Positions 9,960 to 20,989 of a stretch of 64,000 nt of DNA are shown here, piece after piece (position 1 is the first letter of the stretch; every line of letters begins with the position of its first letter). Source of the DNA: Penium margaritaceum (taxonomy: Eukaryota > Streptophyta > Zygnematophyceae > Desmidiales > Peniaceae); contig SZWC01003930.1 of assembly GCA_023375785.1 (NCBI GenBank), positions 48,391 to 112,390 on the forward strand, in the 5' to 3' direction. Below the pieces are notes generated by a model that was given only the letters and a program-made list of their open reading frames with translations, did no database searches and had not been told where the DNA came from. The position numbers were made by a program, and so were the translations under genes.

Positions 9960-12000
9960 GAAGACTGCGAAAATGCAACAAAAAGGGTCCATCAAGAAGT
10001 ATGCAGGTGGCCGAGGATTCGGCCTATGGAGGTGGCACTTTGAGCTGCACCTTACGCATAAGGGGCTGTTGGAGGTCATGAAGGGAATGGGATTCCTCAA
10101 CAAAGCGACAGTGACAAAAGCGCAAAGAAAGGCCTTCGCAAGGAAGAACACGGAGACGCTCATGCTGCTAGTGTCAAGTACGGCTGAGTAACAGTGGGGC
10201 TACTTCTAAGGCTTCACGTAAGTAGCTTAGGCTTGGCAAAAACTCTATGCCATCCATCAATCCAAGTCCTTGGTGAACAAAACATTTGTAATGAAGCATC
10301 TCAAGATGGTGAAATTGAGGAGGGAGATGACGTTATCACCGCCATGCAACAGATCGAGTCACTAGTCTCACAATGCAATGTGTTGGGGTGGAAGATCAAA
10401 ATGTAGGTCGAGGCGATGGCCCTCCTCATGGCCCTTCTTGACAGTTAGAGCCCTCTTATCACTGTCCTGGGAGGATGGATAGAGGACAAGCTCACCTATG
10501 GCACGGTCTTAGAGTACATTTCCAAGGAGGCATAGTGACAGAGCTGTGGGGATTCCTCGTCTTCCTCATTGGCCCTTGTCACAAAAATGTGTGGTGACGG
10601 AAGCGGGGGCAAGGGAGGTGGCGGACATGCCGGCGTGCCACAATTGCGGTAAAGAGGGCCGTTGGGTGCATGAGTGCACTGAGGAGGGAAAGGTATGCGG
10701 CAAGGACGCCAAAGGCAAGAAGGAAATTCTCAAAGGCACTCAAAACCATTACCTCAAGAAGGCCAACAGGAGATGCCTTGACTCGGAAGCGGACGAGCAT
10801 ATACATGTCAAGAAGGTTTGGTTCATCAACTACACCAAGTCCAACAAGTCCATGGTGGTTGCAAATGGCAAGGTCAAGCCGGCAGCTAGCCAAGGAGACG
10901 TGGTCGTAGAGGTGGTTGTTGGTGGGAAACGGGTGCAGTACGTCATAAAAAACATGCACCATTTACCTGGCTTGGATGACATTCTAAGTGTCAGCCACTT
11001 GTCGGACAAGGAATACAAGGTGATCTTTACGAGAAAGGAGGCAATCGTACAAAAGGACAGTGGCGGAGAGCTCGTGTTGGAGGCTGAGCACAAGAGAGGC
11101 CTCTACATTGTTGTGACCAAGGTGATCACCGCGGTGACAGACTCGGCAGACTTGCACAAAAGCACCGTCAATCTGGCCAAAGGAGGGGGAGCTGATATGG
11201 AGCTCTGGCACTGAAGAATGGGGCATTCCTCACTCGTATTTGTGAAGAAGATGGTGAAGCATGAGCTGGTACACAGCCTCGTCATTCACAGTGCAGAAGA
11301 GGCAACGGATAAAGAAAAGCACAAAACGTTTGAGCCTTGCATTTTGGGCAAGGCGCGGCGCAAACTGTTCAACGCGAATATGAATTGCGCCTCAGACCTG
11401 CTGGAGGCCATGCACAGCCACGTGTGCGGGTCATTCAAGACAATTTTACAGAACGCCGCATGGTACTTCCTCAACTTCACAGATGACTATTGCAGAAGAA
11501 TCTAAGTGTACTTCATGAAGCGGAAAGGCGAGGTTCTGGTCCAGCTGAAGGAGTATGTCGCTGCAATGGAGAGTTTGACTGACCACAATGTCAGAGCGAT
11601 ACGCAGTGACAACGGTGGAGAGTACGAGGGCTGTAGCGGATGGATGAAGAAACAGGGCATCAAATGGGAAAAAACAACGTTGTAATTGCCTAAGTCAAAT
11701 GGCGTGGCATAGCGGGCGAACCAGACGCTGTTGAACATGATATGGATAATGCTGGTGGATGCAAAATTTCCACGAAGCTGCTATGCGCAAGGTATGCGTA
11801 TGGCAAGGTACACCATCAACATCAGTCCTACTGTGGTATTGAAGGGGAAGAGCAACTGAAAGACGCCGCATGAGGTTTAGAGTAGGTACAAGCCAAGTTT
11901 GCCTCACCTGAAATTGTTTAGGTACAAAGCATACAATGGTGCAGACTGCGCAATAGCGCGACAACAAGGTGGAGCCACGAGTAAAGTCGTATCTCTTCCT
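9960..12000 (+). mobile_element. Copia-1 gag, protease and integrase regions
   Basis: Gag core lies at about 9973-10430 (KKYAGGRGFGLWRW block shared with Copia-2), a CCHC zinc knuckle at ~10636-10680 (CHNCGKEGRWVHEC), protease and pre-integrase at ~10770-11240, and the integrase core at ~11380-11960 (SDNGGEYEG and the TRANQTLLNM-like region). Gag would pack the RNA, protease would cut the polyprotein, and integrase would insert the cDNA. The region is fossil and broken in several places. Confidence 0.85.
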
Positions 12001-12024
12001 TGGCTATGAGAGCGTGCATAAGGC

Positions 12025-12490
12025 ATACCGGCTAAGGGTGTTCGCCAAAAGCCGAAACTCGCAACTCTGAGTCCACACCCAAACTCACGAGTTTGAGTCC
12101 AGGGTCCCGGACTTGACTCGGACTCGCGAGTCCAAGAGGAGCTCTTATGAAAGCATGGAAGGGGTAAATTGTTGCAGTCATGTGTATGAAACACAAAAAA
12201 AAAAGACTCAATGGGGAATTTCATGCAGATATATGTATGCTCGATGACATTAGGCACAACAAATGTGAATAAGAGAAAAGAAATGGCTCTTTGGTTGTCT
12301 GATTTGCCAAAGACTTGTGAGTATGTTTCACCGGACTTGCAGGTCTGAATGCTTTGGACTCGTCAATTTGAGGACTTGAGATTCTCTGCCTAGACTCACG
12401 AGTCAAAGTCTGGGTCCAGACTAGGACTCGCGAGTCTGAGTCTGGGGTCAGACTCGAGAGTCCGGACCCGTGTACACCCTTAGTACCGGC
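12025..12490. mobile_element. hAT-type MITE inserted in Copia-1
   Basis: A 450-base element at 12033-12482. Its ends are imperfect inverted repeats: the left begins TAAGGGTGTTCGCC and the right, reverse-complemented, begins TAAGGGTGTACACG. The flanking 8-base duplications are ATACCGGC (12025-12032) and GTACCGGC (12483-12490), 7 of 8 identical, and 8 bases is the hAT hallmark. Copia-2 has uninterrupted sequence at the matching place (GTATCGGC at ~45499), confirming the insertion. Inside, both flanks carry ACTCGCGAGTC-type subterminal words shared with hAT-1. It has no coding capacity, so it would need transposase in trans. Confidence 0.9.
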
Positions 12491-14520
12491 TTTATGATAT
12501 GTAAAAGGAGGAGGTAATCCACTGCTGAGACATTGAGTTTGACAAGCAGCACACCTACATCAGTAGTAATGATGTAGGTGTGGTTGACCATATAAAGACG
12601 GGGGACAGGTTCCAGCTCCTTGATTGTGAGAAGTAGCCAACAAACACGGAAGTCAAGGATGCACCACTAGAGTGCGACGATGCACCAGCAATGGCAGCCA
12701 ACGCGATGGACTCTGATGATGATCAAGCTGATAAGCAAATCCACTGGAAGGATCCAGAATATGAGGCACCAAGGATGCCAAGGCGTGCACTCTTGAGGAA
12801 GTGTGCATCAGGCGTCCGTGGAAAATCCACTAGAAGCGCCACCCGTCCGGGCGATGCTCTACCCGAGTGGGAGAGATCCTCAGGGAGCCCTCTGGTTGAT
12901 GATTCATAGGAGCATGCAACGTGAGAGGGATTGCAATATTGCACCAATGCACCACCAAAACTTCCACACCATAGTGTAAGGTAGCGAAAAGTGGGGAAGC
13001 GCTTCAACGCAAGTACCGGTCGAAGGATTGGCATGACGCGGTGCATGGGAGCTGCATCAACGGAGCAAAAAATTGTGCAAGAGGCACTTGCGCAGTTGAA
13101 AGGGGATGATTGGGATGCAGCAATCAAATCTGAGCTGGCATCCATCACAGAAAATGGCACGTGGGAGGTGGTTAATAGGCCAAAAGATGCCAAAGTCATC
13201 CGCTCAAAGTAGGTCTTTAAGACCAAGTTCACAAAGGAAGGTGTGTTGAAAAATACAAGGCGTGATTGGTGGCGAAGGGATATGCAAAGCGTAAGGGTAA
13301 GCACTACGATGAGACGTTTTCTCCCAATGCCAAGTTCACAAGCATCCGAGTGATCCTTGTGGTGGCAGCCGCAAAAGACATCGAGGTCAACCAAATTGAC
13401 GTAAAGAGTGCCTTTCTCAATGGTACCATAGACAAGCAATCTATATGGAGGTACCAAAAGGGGGAGATGCGCTACAAGACAAGGTTTGCAAGTTTCTAAA
13501 GACCTTTTACGGGCTAAAACAGTTTCCTAGATACTATTACAAATAGATGGACAGCTTCCTGGCATAACGCCGCTTCAAGCGCTTTGAGTTGGATCACAAC
13601 GTGTATGCGTGGCGTGACAAGCAACTCCATGAAATCTTTGTACTTTATGTAGACGACCTGATTTTGTGTTCGACAGATACACTGAGCCTAGAGCAGCTGA
13701 AAGAGCAGCTGAGCAGTAGATTCCAGATGTTGAACATGTGAGAGCTTGAGTATTACCTGGGGATGAGCATCACGCGGAACCAGAGGGCGCGCACGCTTGA
13801 GCTTGGGCAGACCAAATACGTGGCTGAGGTGCTGAAGTGGTATGGCATGGAGGACTGCAAACCAATTGGTTTTCTGGTCTACATGACCTCTGAACTAAGT
13901 GTGGCGACTGCGCCGTAGTAAAAAGAAGAGCGGGAGGATATGGTAGGGGTGCCCAACAAATTGGCGTTGAGTAGCCTCATGTAGGCCATGGAGGCAACCA
14001 GACCAAATCTCGCCTACGCGGTGGACCAAGTGAGCAGGTACGTGGCCGATCCTGGGCCACTACGCTTGCAAGCGGTCAAGCAAATCCTCCGTTACCTATA
14101 GGCAAAGTGGCATGTCCGCTTTAGGTCTCACGACACAGGTCAATCGAACCCTTTGCATCTGGTGTGCTATACGAATGCAGACTATGCCGGTGATGTGGAC
14201 AAGCAGAAGTCCACATCCGGCTATGTGTTGTTTCTTGCTCGTAAAACAGTCTCCTGGTGCAGCAGGAAACAAGACTACATCATTAGCTCCATAGGAGGAT
14301 GAAGCACATCAATGTATACTATCAACATGCAAAGGAAACAGTTGAAGAGGGGCTGGTGGTGTTGCAATACTGCAACACGCACAACATACTTGCGGACTGC
14401 TTTACCAAAGCGCAACCCGCAAACTGGCACGCAATGAGCTTGGCCGCGTTTGGGATGACCAGCTATGATGGGCTAGAGGACACTCTGGAAGATGAATGAG
14501 AGAAAGCGGGAGCTGCGGAC
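12490..14520 (+). mobile_element. Copia-1 reverse transcriptase and RNase H regions
   Basis: Reverse transcriptase spans about 13000-13920. Visible blocks are the N-terminal LASITENGTWEVV, the palm QIDVKSAFLNG and YVDDLIL at ~13649. RNase H spans ~13960-14440, with the copia C-terminal block (KHINVYYQHAKE, then LADCFTKAQ). These match Copia-2 throughout. Several breaks, fossil. Confidence 0.87.
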
Positions 14521-14542
14521 ATGGCAGGTGCAAGGTGGAGAA

Positions 14543-15514
14543 TGATAAAGATTTTCCTCTCTGCATGTCCAAATTTGGTGTCGGGAGGCACCGGCAAGTT
14601 GCGAGAGAGAGAAACATCATCTCTATTGGATGTAGCGGCCAAGGATTGCTGGATCCTAAAGTGGAAGATTTCCCTTGAAAGTTGGCAAGTCACTGAATCT
14701 GGTGGAAGTTATTTCACAGGAATCGGACAAGTAGGAGGGAGATTTGGGCTTCCAAAGGTGGGGTCTGCGAGACGGCTGTGGGAGTCTGCTGCGGTTGGAC
14801 TGCCGGTAAAAACTCCATCGGAACGAGTAACAAAAATACATCTGGTGTTTTGCCCCCAAGAACCGCTGAGACACTGTGGCAAATGATTCGTCGGATGTTA
14901 GTAGTGCAGGTTGTTACAAAGGGAATTAGCCAAAATCCTGGCTCGAAGTCCGGAACTCAGTAGTAGAGTTTGTTACTTGGGGACTTTAGTCAAAATTCTG
15001 ACTGCAGGTCCGCAAGCAGGTTTTCAAACCACATCAGTCCCCATCACCAAATTGGATGATACACCCATCAAAATAGACCCCAAAGGCGCAAGGAGATTTG
15101 CCACTATGTGTAAGGACATTTGTGCCTCCGGAATGGCATTATGATGGGTCCTTGATGTATGAGGGTGCCTCAGTGGGCGACATGATGCATGCCGCCAACT
15201 GAGTGGCTCGGTTGGTATGCCGCACTTTGGCTCACGTAGCACTAGCTAAGGTGATGAGAATTGTGCACCGCTTGGTGCATTAGAGAGAGTTGTACAGATG
15301 TTTTGATCATGTCTATGCTCTAAAACAATGCAAAATTGCATTATCCCCTTAGCAAAATTGACTGTCTTGCATCTCCCTTCCACTCCCACAACGAGAGCAT
15401 GAAGCAACTAGAAAACTCATGCTTAGAATAAGAACTTGCACAAAGAAGCCGGGAACACTGAAGACCAGTCAGGCCAAGTTGGAAGTGCCACCACCCAGGG
15501 GGCATTTTCTGACA
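14543..15514 (+). repeat. Copia-1 3' LTR
   Basis: About 972 bases, starting TGATAAAG after a purine-rich tract (CAAGGTGGAGAA, the polypurine tract position) and ending TCTGACA. It is followed by the CTAAC duplication. Blocks such as the AACTAGAAAACTCATG region match the 5' LTR. Confidence 0.9.
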
Positions 15515-15519
15515 CTAAC

Positions 15520-16458
15520 CACCTCATGTAGAGAAGCTGCAAAGCAAAGAAGTTGAAAAGGGGTTTTGCAAGCATGTTTCATGCACCCCAAACGTAATCA
15601 GGCATGCAGTTCATCTTCAAGAGTACAAAAACCTTAGCATTACATCCCAAGGAGATCTGAAGTTACCAATATGCAAGAGAGCATCAAGCAAGGATTAATT
15701 GATGAGCATGGAAGACAAGTCCTTTATAACTATCTGTCCAGTCTAAGAACTTAAAAGCACATTCATGAGAAGTGGCTTGACCCAGCCACATGACCAATAG
15801 ACTTGCGCAGTGGGCTTGCCACATAAGCATCCTAGTTCCAAGATGTTAGAAAAACGATGTACATTCCAAGACAATACAAACTTTCTTTCTTGGAAGCTTC
15901 CTTCACAACCAATATGTGCATGGGGCCAGGATTGACCTCATGACCTCTCACTTGGCCAAATCAACAAAATGGCCAAGTTAACCATGCACCCACATGGTGT
16001 ACTCACAGGTTGTATCTCACAAGACACAGAGCATAGTTGACTCACTCTACAATGGATCCAGGGGTCATACCTCCAGAAGGGGTACAGAATTCCTGATCCA
16101 TTACAAAGGATTGAACTGTCAATGCACCGGATAGCAATGGTCTAGAAAATGGGTCCCGACATGGGAGGCCGCCAACCGCTCTTGGCATTGCAACTAATAC
16201 AACATATCACCCTCAAATGAGGGATCCTTATTTTAGGTTCGTTTGGTTTGACACCTCACAAAGTCTGCATTTTGGTCTTTAGCGTCTCTCGTTGGTTGGA
16301 CACTTTGTGAGGAGTCTCAAAGGCAAGAACTGTAAATGGATGAATGCATGGTATAGGCTTTTCTACTTGCAGACCTTTGCTAATGCTTGTGCTTGTAGTG
16401 GCTCCACTGGAGCCAACCTCAACCTACAGTCGTACTTGGTGCGTCCTTAGACCGCCAA
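15520..16458. other. No recognisable gene
   Basis: About 940 bases between Copia-1 and the solo LTR. No frame with recognisable motifs and no terminal repeats seen. Confidence 0.5.
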
Positions 16459-17428
16459 GTGTCTGTTGGAAATTGTGTTTGAACATGGCTCTGGCCGTAT
16501 AGCATTTGCACGGCTTGTTTTGGAAAGTTTAGAGATGAAGCGTGAGCTTTCTGGTCGCCTCACGCTATGTGGGAGAGGATTTGAGACAGTCAGTTTTGCG
16601 AAGAGGATAATTCATTTTGCGTTGTATTTTGTACATGGACATGATCAGAGAATTAATAGGGCTGTTCATGAGATTTCCAATGCTCTAAACCACACGCAAT
16701 TTGGCCAAGCGTAGCCCAAAGTACGCTTGCCGAAGCGTAGGTCTCACCCACCACAGAAGCCTGACGCCGCCACTCGCCGTGGCGTCCTCCTTCACGTGCG
16801 AAGCACCTTTCCCAAGGCACAGATCCCATTGCAAGTGGTGCGGGGCTCCCCTGCACTGTTTCCATGCACCCTGCCCACTTTTGGGTCGATTTTGGTGATG
16901 GGGTGTGACGATGTTCGAAACCTGTCCGCGGACCTGTAGTCTGATTTTTCACAAAGTCCCCAAGTAACAAAACAAACTAGTGAGTGTCGGGCGCTGATCG
17001 AGGTTTTTGGGTAAGTCCCTCAGTAACAATCTGCACTACAGGATCTGGTGGATGATCCACCTGATTAGGTGGATTATCCACCAGAAGCCTCAGCACGCCT
17101 TCTGGAGCAATTTCTCCACATGGAATTTTTGTTACTCGGTCCGGTCGACTATCCACCGGAAGTCGAATCGCGGCTGGCTCTCAGCGCCACCGCGCACACC
17201 CCAAACTTTGGAAGCTCATATCTCCCTCGTTACTAGTCCGATTGCAGTCAAACAGCTTCCACCGGATTCAGCCACTTGTCAACTTTTAGGGGCAATCTTC
17301 CATTTTAGGATCTAAGCAATTCTCAAGCCGCCAGATCCACCAGCGAGAATTTCCCTCTCTATTGTGGCTCGTTGGCGCCTCCCAGCGCCGCACTTGGGCA
17401 TGTGAAGGGGCAGTTTTTCAACAGTGTC
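16459..17428 (-). mobile_element. Solo LTR of the Copia-1/Copia-2 family
   Basis: The LTR occupies 16464-17423, about 960 bases, on the minus strand. Its left end in LTR orientation (TGTTGAAAAACTGCCCC, reverse complement near 17423) matches the Copia-2 LTR start, and it ends CCAACA at 16464. Both sides carry GTGTC (16459-16463 and 17424-17428), a 5-base target duplication. No internal sequence remains, which is the expected product of recombination between the two LTRs of one element. Confidence 0.88.
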
Positions 17429-17690
17429 ATCTGCAAGGCAGGCTCTAGTAAGCTTCCTAGAAGCTTCCTGTCCCACTTTGGGCCACACAAAAAACTGCCG
17501 CCGTTGCGAGCTTGAACTCACAGCCTATTTATCAAAACTTTAGTGCCTATTCCAAGTACGCCACAAAGATGGTTTCCTATGATGATCCCCAAGAGACATA
17601 CCCATTATAAGCAGTGCATTCCTAGCCCATCTCAGAACACACTAAGGGGACGTACTCCATAAAGTAGTGCATGCCTTGTCTGTATGTACA
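17429..17690. other. Short unassigned stretch
   Basis: About 260 bases between the solo LTR and the hairpin block. No recognisable coding or structural feature. Confidence 0.4.
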
Positions 17691-17778
17691 GCTAGCCAGC
17701 TAGGCAGTGGATATCTGGATTTGTTGAAATGGTATGCACCTTGTCCACTGCCTAGCTGGCTAGGCAGTGGATATCCAG
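17689..17778. repeat. Hairpin-forming direct and inverted repeats
   Basis: Two copies of a ~27-base unit (CTAGCCAGCTAGGCAGTGG and CTAGCTGGCTAGGCAGTGG, each followed by ATATC) lie ~60 bases apart. The second copy sits in a near-perfect palindrome at 17745-17770 with 12-base arms CCACTGCCTAGC / GCTAGGCAGTGG around a 2-base centre. It marks the end of the copia RNase H homology, so it may be a rearrangement junction or a small foldback element. Confidence 0.7.
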
Positions 17779-17779
17779 T

Positions 17780-20250
17780 TGTCAAGATTTCCTCCCCAGT
17801 CAGCGTCGGTGTAGCACATCACGTGAAGGGGCTCTGCACCTTCTCGGCCTCCAAGGATGAGGCCCATGTGTCATGACTTCTGTAGGTAGCACAAGATGCT
17901 CTTGATTTCTTGCCAATGTTGTGGCCCTAGGTTGGCCATAAATCTGCTCACTTGTCCCACAACATAGCAGATGTTTGGGTGAGTCCCTACAATGGCGTAC
18001 ATGATGCTATCCACAATGGACTAGTAGGGGATGTTCTGCTTCACTGCTTGGCAACATGGAGGCCTTCAGCTTTGTATCAGTTGTCATTGGGGTGCCAAAA
18101 GGTTTATAGTCTTCCATGTTGTAGCGCTTTAGTACCTCACCGATGTATTTGGTTTGGTTGAGTGTGATGTTGCCTGCTGCTTGATTGCGGTGGATGGCAA
18201 TCCCAAGGCAGTACTTGAGAGGACCCATGTCCTTCATATTGAACCTTTTGGTGAGGTCAGACTTCAACTCATCCAGCAGCTTGATCGAAGTCAAGCAGAT
18301 GATCAGATCATCCACATACAGTGCAGCCAGCATCAGCCCTCTCCCATCATCGCGCACGTACCTTTTGGGGTCATTTTGGCAATGCGCAAAGGAGGGACTA
18401 GTCACAAAACTGTCCATCTCTTTGTACCACATCCTTAGGGCCTGTTTCAGCCCGTATGGTGCTTTCACGGACTTGCACACCTTGCCATCGGGAGCTTTGA
18501 CTTCTTCGTAGACCTCCATGAGCACTTCCTTGTCGAGCTTTGCATAAAGAAAAGCTTACCTGACGTCCATCTGGTGTATCTCCAGGTTCTTTGCGGGTGC
18601 AATGGCAAGGAGAGAGCGGATGGAGGCAAAGGTCAAGACGAGCGCGAACGTCTCATCGTACTTGGAGCCCAGGAGTTGAAAGAACCCCTTAGCCACTACC
18701 CTTGCCTTGAATTTGCTGATGTTGCCATTTTACTTCTTCTTTACTCTGTGGGTCCATTTGGATTCCACCACGTGGGCCTTGTCAGGTCTATCCACTAGCA
18801 CCCACGTGCTCTTCTTGGCAATAGACATGAGCTCGCTGTCCACGACCTCATTCAACTTGGCCGCATCTGGGCCATTCATCGCCTCCGCCACTTTGGATGG
18901 CTCTCCTTGAGCCATGCACAACCAGCTAAGGCCAGTCCAATGGTCCTCATATCCCACAGGTGCTTTCTTTGGTTGCAAAATGTGCCAAGGTGCTGGTGTG
19001 GCTTCTTGCTTTGCTACTGGTGCTTCCACAGATGGTGGTGTGTCATCGTTGTTGTCGCAAGAGTCATCGGACTCCGAGTGAGACTTGGAAGCCTCGGACG
19101 CCTTGGTATGTGCGTCCATGTCAGGTGCTACGTCATCCTGTGTAGCTGCTCTCCGATTCCCACCACCTGCTGGCCAAATGAGCCAGTTATCAGGTGATTG
19201 GTCTCCGGACTTAAGTAACACTATTCACTCTCCTCCTTTGGGAGCGAGGATTGGGTCAAGCAGCCCTCCCTTTCCAAGGGTGCATTTGTTGAACACTATG
19301 TAGCCGCTCCTTTTGAGCTTGCCTCCTGCCTGGTCCCAATGCGGATAGGCTTTGTGTTACGTGTCATACCCAACCATAACACACTTCTTGGAACATGCGT
19401 CAGGCTTGCCTCCACCTTCTCCCAACTGGATCTTCACTCATGCAATTGATCCGAACACCTTCATATGAGATGCGTTGGGTTTCTTCCCCAACCATGCTTC
19501 TTGTGGGGTCTTCAGCTGCTTTTCTTGCTCCTTTCCACACTTTCGCAAGGCGAGAGCTTGCACCTTGTCTACCAAAGTGAGAGGGATAGGCTGAGCTGTT
19601 TTCCTCACTGCCACTGTGTCGCATGGATTCGTTGTGGATGTGTTTGCCGATAGTCTCATACATCAGATCTGCCTCCTTCCAATTGCCAAACATGGTGATC
19701 AAGGACCTGTAACTTTTCAGCAGCGCCATCAGAAGGATCATGGCACGCATGTTGGATTCAAGATTCCATTCCATTCATTTCAAGATTCCATTCAAATTAC
19801 ATGGGACCTCCTGTAGCATGTTGTCAAATATCTGTAAAAATGCGGGTCTCGATTCTCCTCTGCTTACCCTCATTGACATCACCGTTTGGTAGATGCAGAG
19901 TCGGTTTGTTAGGGCGCTTGATTGATACACACGTGTGGGTTTTGCATACGCCTTGGCAGCCAATGTGCATCCTGTGATGTGGAAGTGTTGAGTATCGTTG
20001 ATGGACGTGACAAGAATGGCAAGAGCCATGTTGTTCTTCATTGTCCATGCTACAAAGTCAGCCACATGCGTGGTCATTGTCGCATCGAGGTGTGCTGTCT
20101 CGGTCCTTTTTTGGAAGTCGATGTAGCCACACATGTTCATGAATACATCAAATGGCTATTTACACAAGGGAAAACCTGTCCTCGTGAATTTGGACATACC
20201 CGCCTCAAGGCGTGCTGGAGTCCGATCTGTCATTTGTGCGGTTGCTTGTC
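17780..20250 (-). mobile_element. Copia-D, partial minus-strand Ty1/copia fossil
   Basis: Read on the minus strand: gag at about 20140-19540 (ITGCTLAAKAY then VYQSSALTNRL, a typical copia gag block), an integrase C-terminal block near 19540-19440 (WLGKKPNASHMKVFGSIA), reverse transcriptase at ~19130-18050 (ALYVDDLIICL, and the MKDMGPLKYCLGIAI block), then the start of RNase H to 17780 (VGQVSRFMANLGPQHW). It is incomplete, with several breaks. Its protein sequence is clearly different from the Copia-1/2 family. I could not place its LTRs. Confidence 0.85.
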
Positions 20251-20509
20251 TTCTCTCATTCAATGCTACTCTGCTTCATTGACGCCGATGAGGCTGATGA
20301 GGTTGTTGACTACAACTGTTGTCAAAGGTGCATTTGGTTCCGTTGCATACCCCTCTCGCCGATGATCCCCTAAGGCGATGGTGCATTCGTGAGAGAACGG
20401 ACTCGGGGTCGTAGCACCTTCTTAAAAGGGGTAGAGCTTAATCCTATTGGTGCTCGAGGGTCTTTTCAAACATGGACAAAGGTGTTCCTTGTCCCCTATT
20501 CCGCCACGT
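20251..20509. other. Unassigned stretch upstream of Copia-D gag
   Basis: May be the leader or LTR of Copia-D in minus orientation, but no second copy in the window supports that. Confidence 0.3.
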
Positions 20510-20985
20510 GCATGCACCCTACCTCAACAAGCGGATGGAGCCGATGGAGCAGATGGAGCTATCCAATGTTTGTGTGCCTATTGTACCTGTGCGCCCTGCA
20601 AGACCACGCGCTAGTCCAGTCTGGTTGCGCAGCCACTCATTCTCCTTGCACAACTCAGACTGATCACCGTACTTTGCCTCTGCCATGCACAAGGCAACAC
20701 AATCCTCCTTCTTGCTAGCCCATGAGATGGCAGCGCCATTCAAGATGCACACGTATCCAGAGGTGGATTTCCGGTCATTGTGATTTCCTCCCCATTTAGC
20801 ATTGGTGTAGCACTTCACGCGGAGGGGGTCTGTACCTTCCTGGCCTCCAAGGACAAGGGCCATGTGACCTGACTTTTGTAGGTAGGGCAAGATGCGCTTG
20901 ACCGCCTGCCAATGTTGTGGCCCTAGGTTGGCCACAAATCTGCTCACTTGTCCCACAGCATAGCAAATGCTGTGGGACACCACAA
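20510..20985 (-). mobile_element. Copia RNase H fragment (second copy of the Copia-D family)
   Basis: On the minus strand: YAVGQVSRFVANLGPQHW, then YLQKSGHMALVLGG, YTNAKWGGNHNDRKSTSGYV and CVALCMAEAKYGDQSELC. These are the RNase H region of copia elements. The first ~200 bases closely match 17780-18000 of Copia-D, so the two derive from related copies. The fragment joins gypsy sequence near 20985. Confidence 0.85.
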
Positions 20986-20989
20986 GGCT

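Larger units (their letters stand above)
8858..15519 (+). mobile_element. Copia-1, full-length Ty1/copia fossil with target duplication
   Basis: Two LTRs (8863-9846 and 14543-15514) are flanked by identical 5-base duplications CTAAC (8858-8862, 15515-15519). Internal parts in copia order: gag with zinc knuckle, protease, integrase, reverse transcriptase, RNase H. The element carries many breaks (well over ten) and is not functional. Its protein regions match Copia-2 in the same order, so both belong to one family. Copia-1 is more decayed, so probably older. A hAT MITE sits inside it. Confidence 0.93.
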
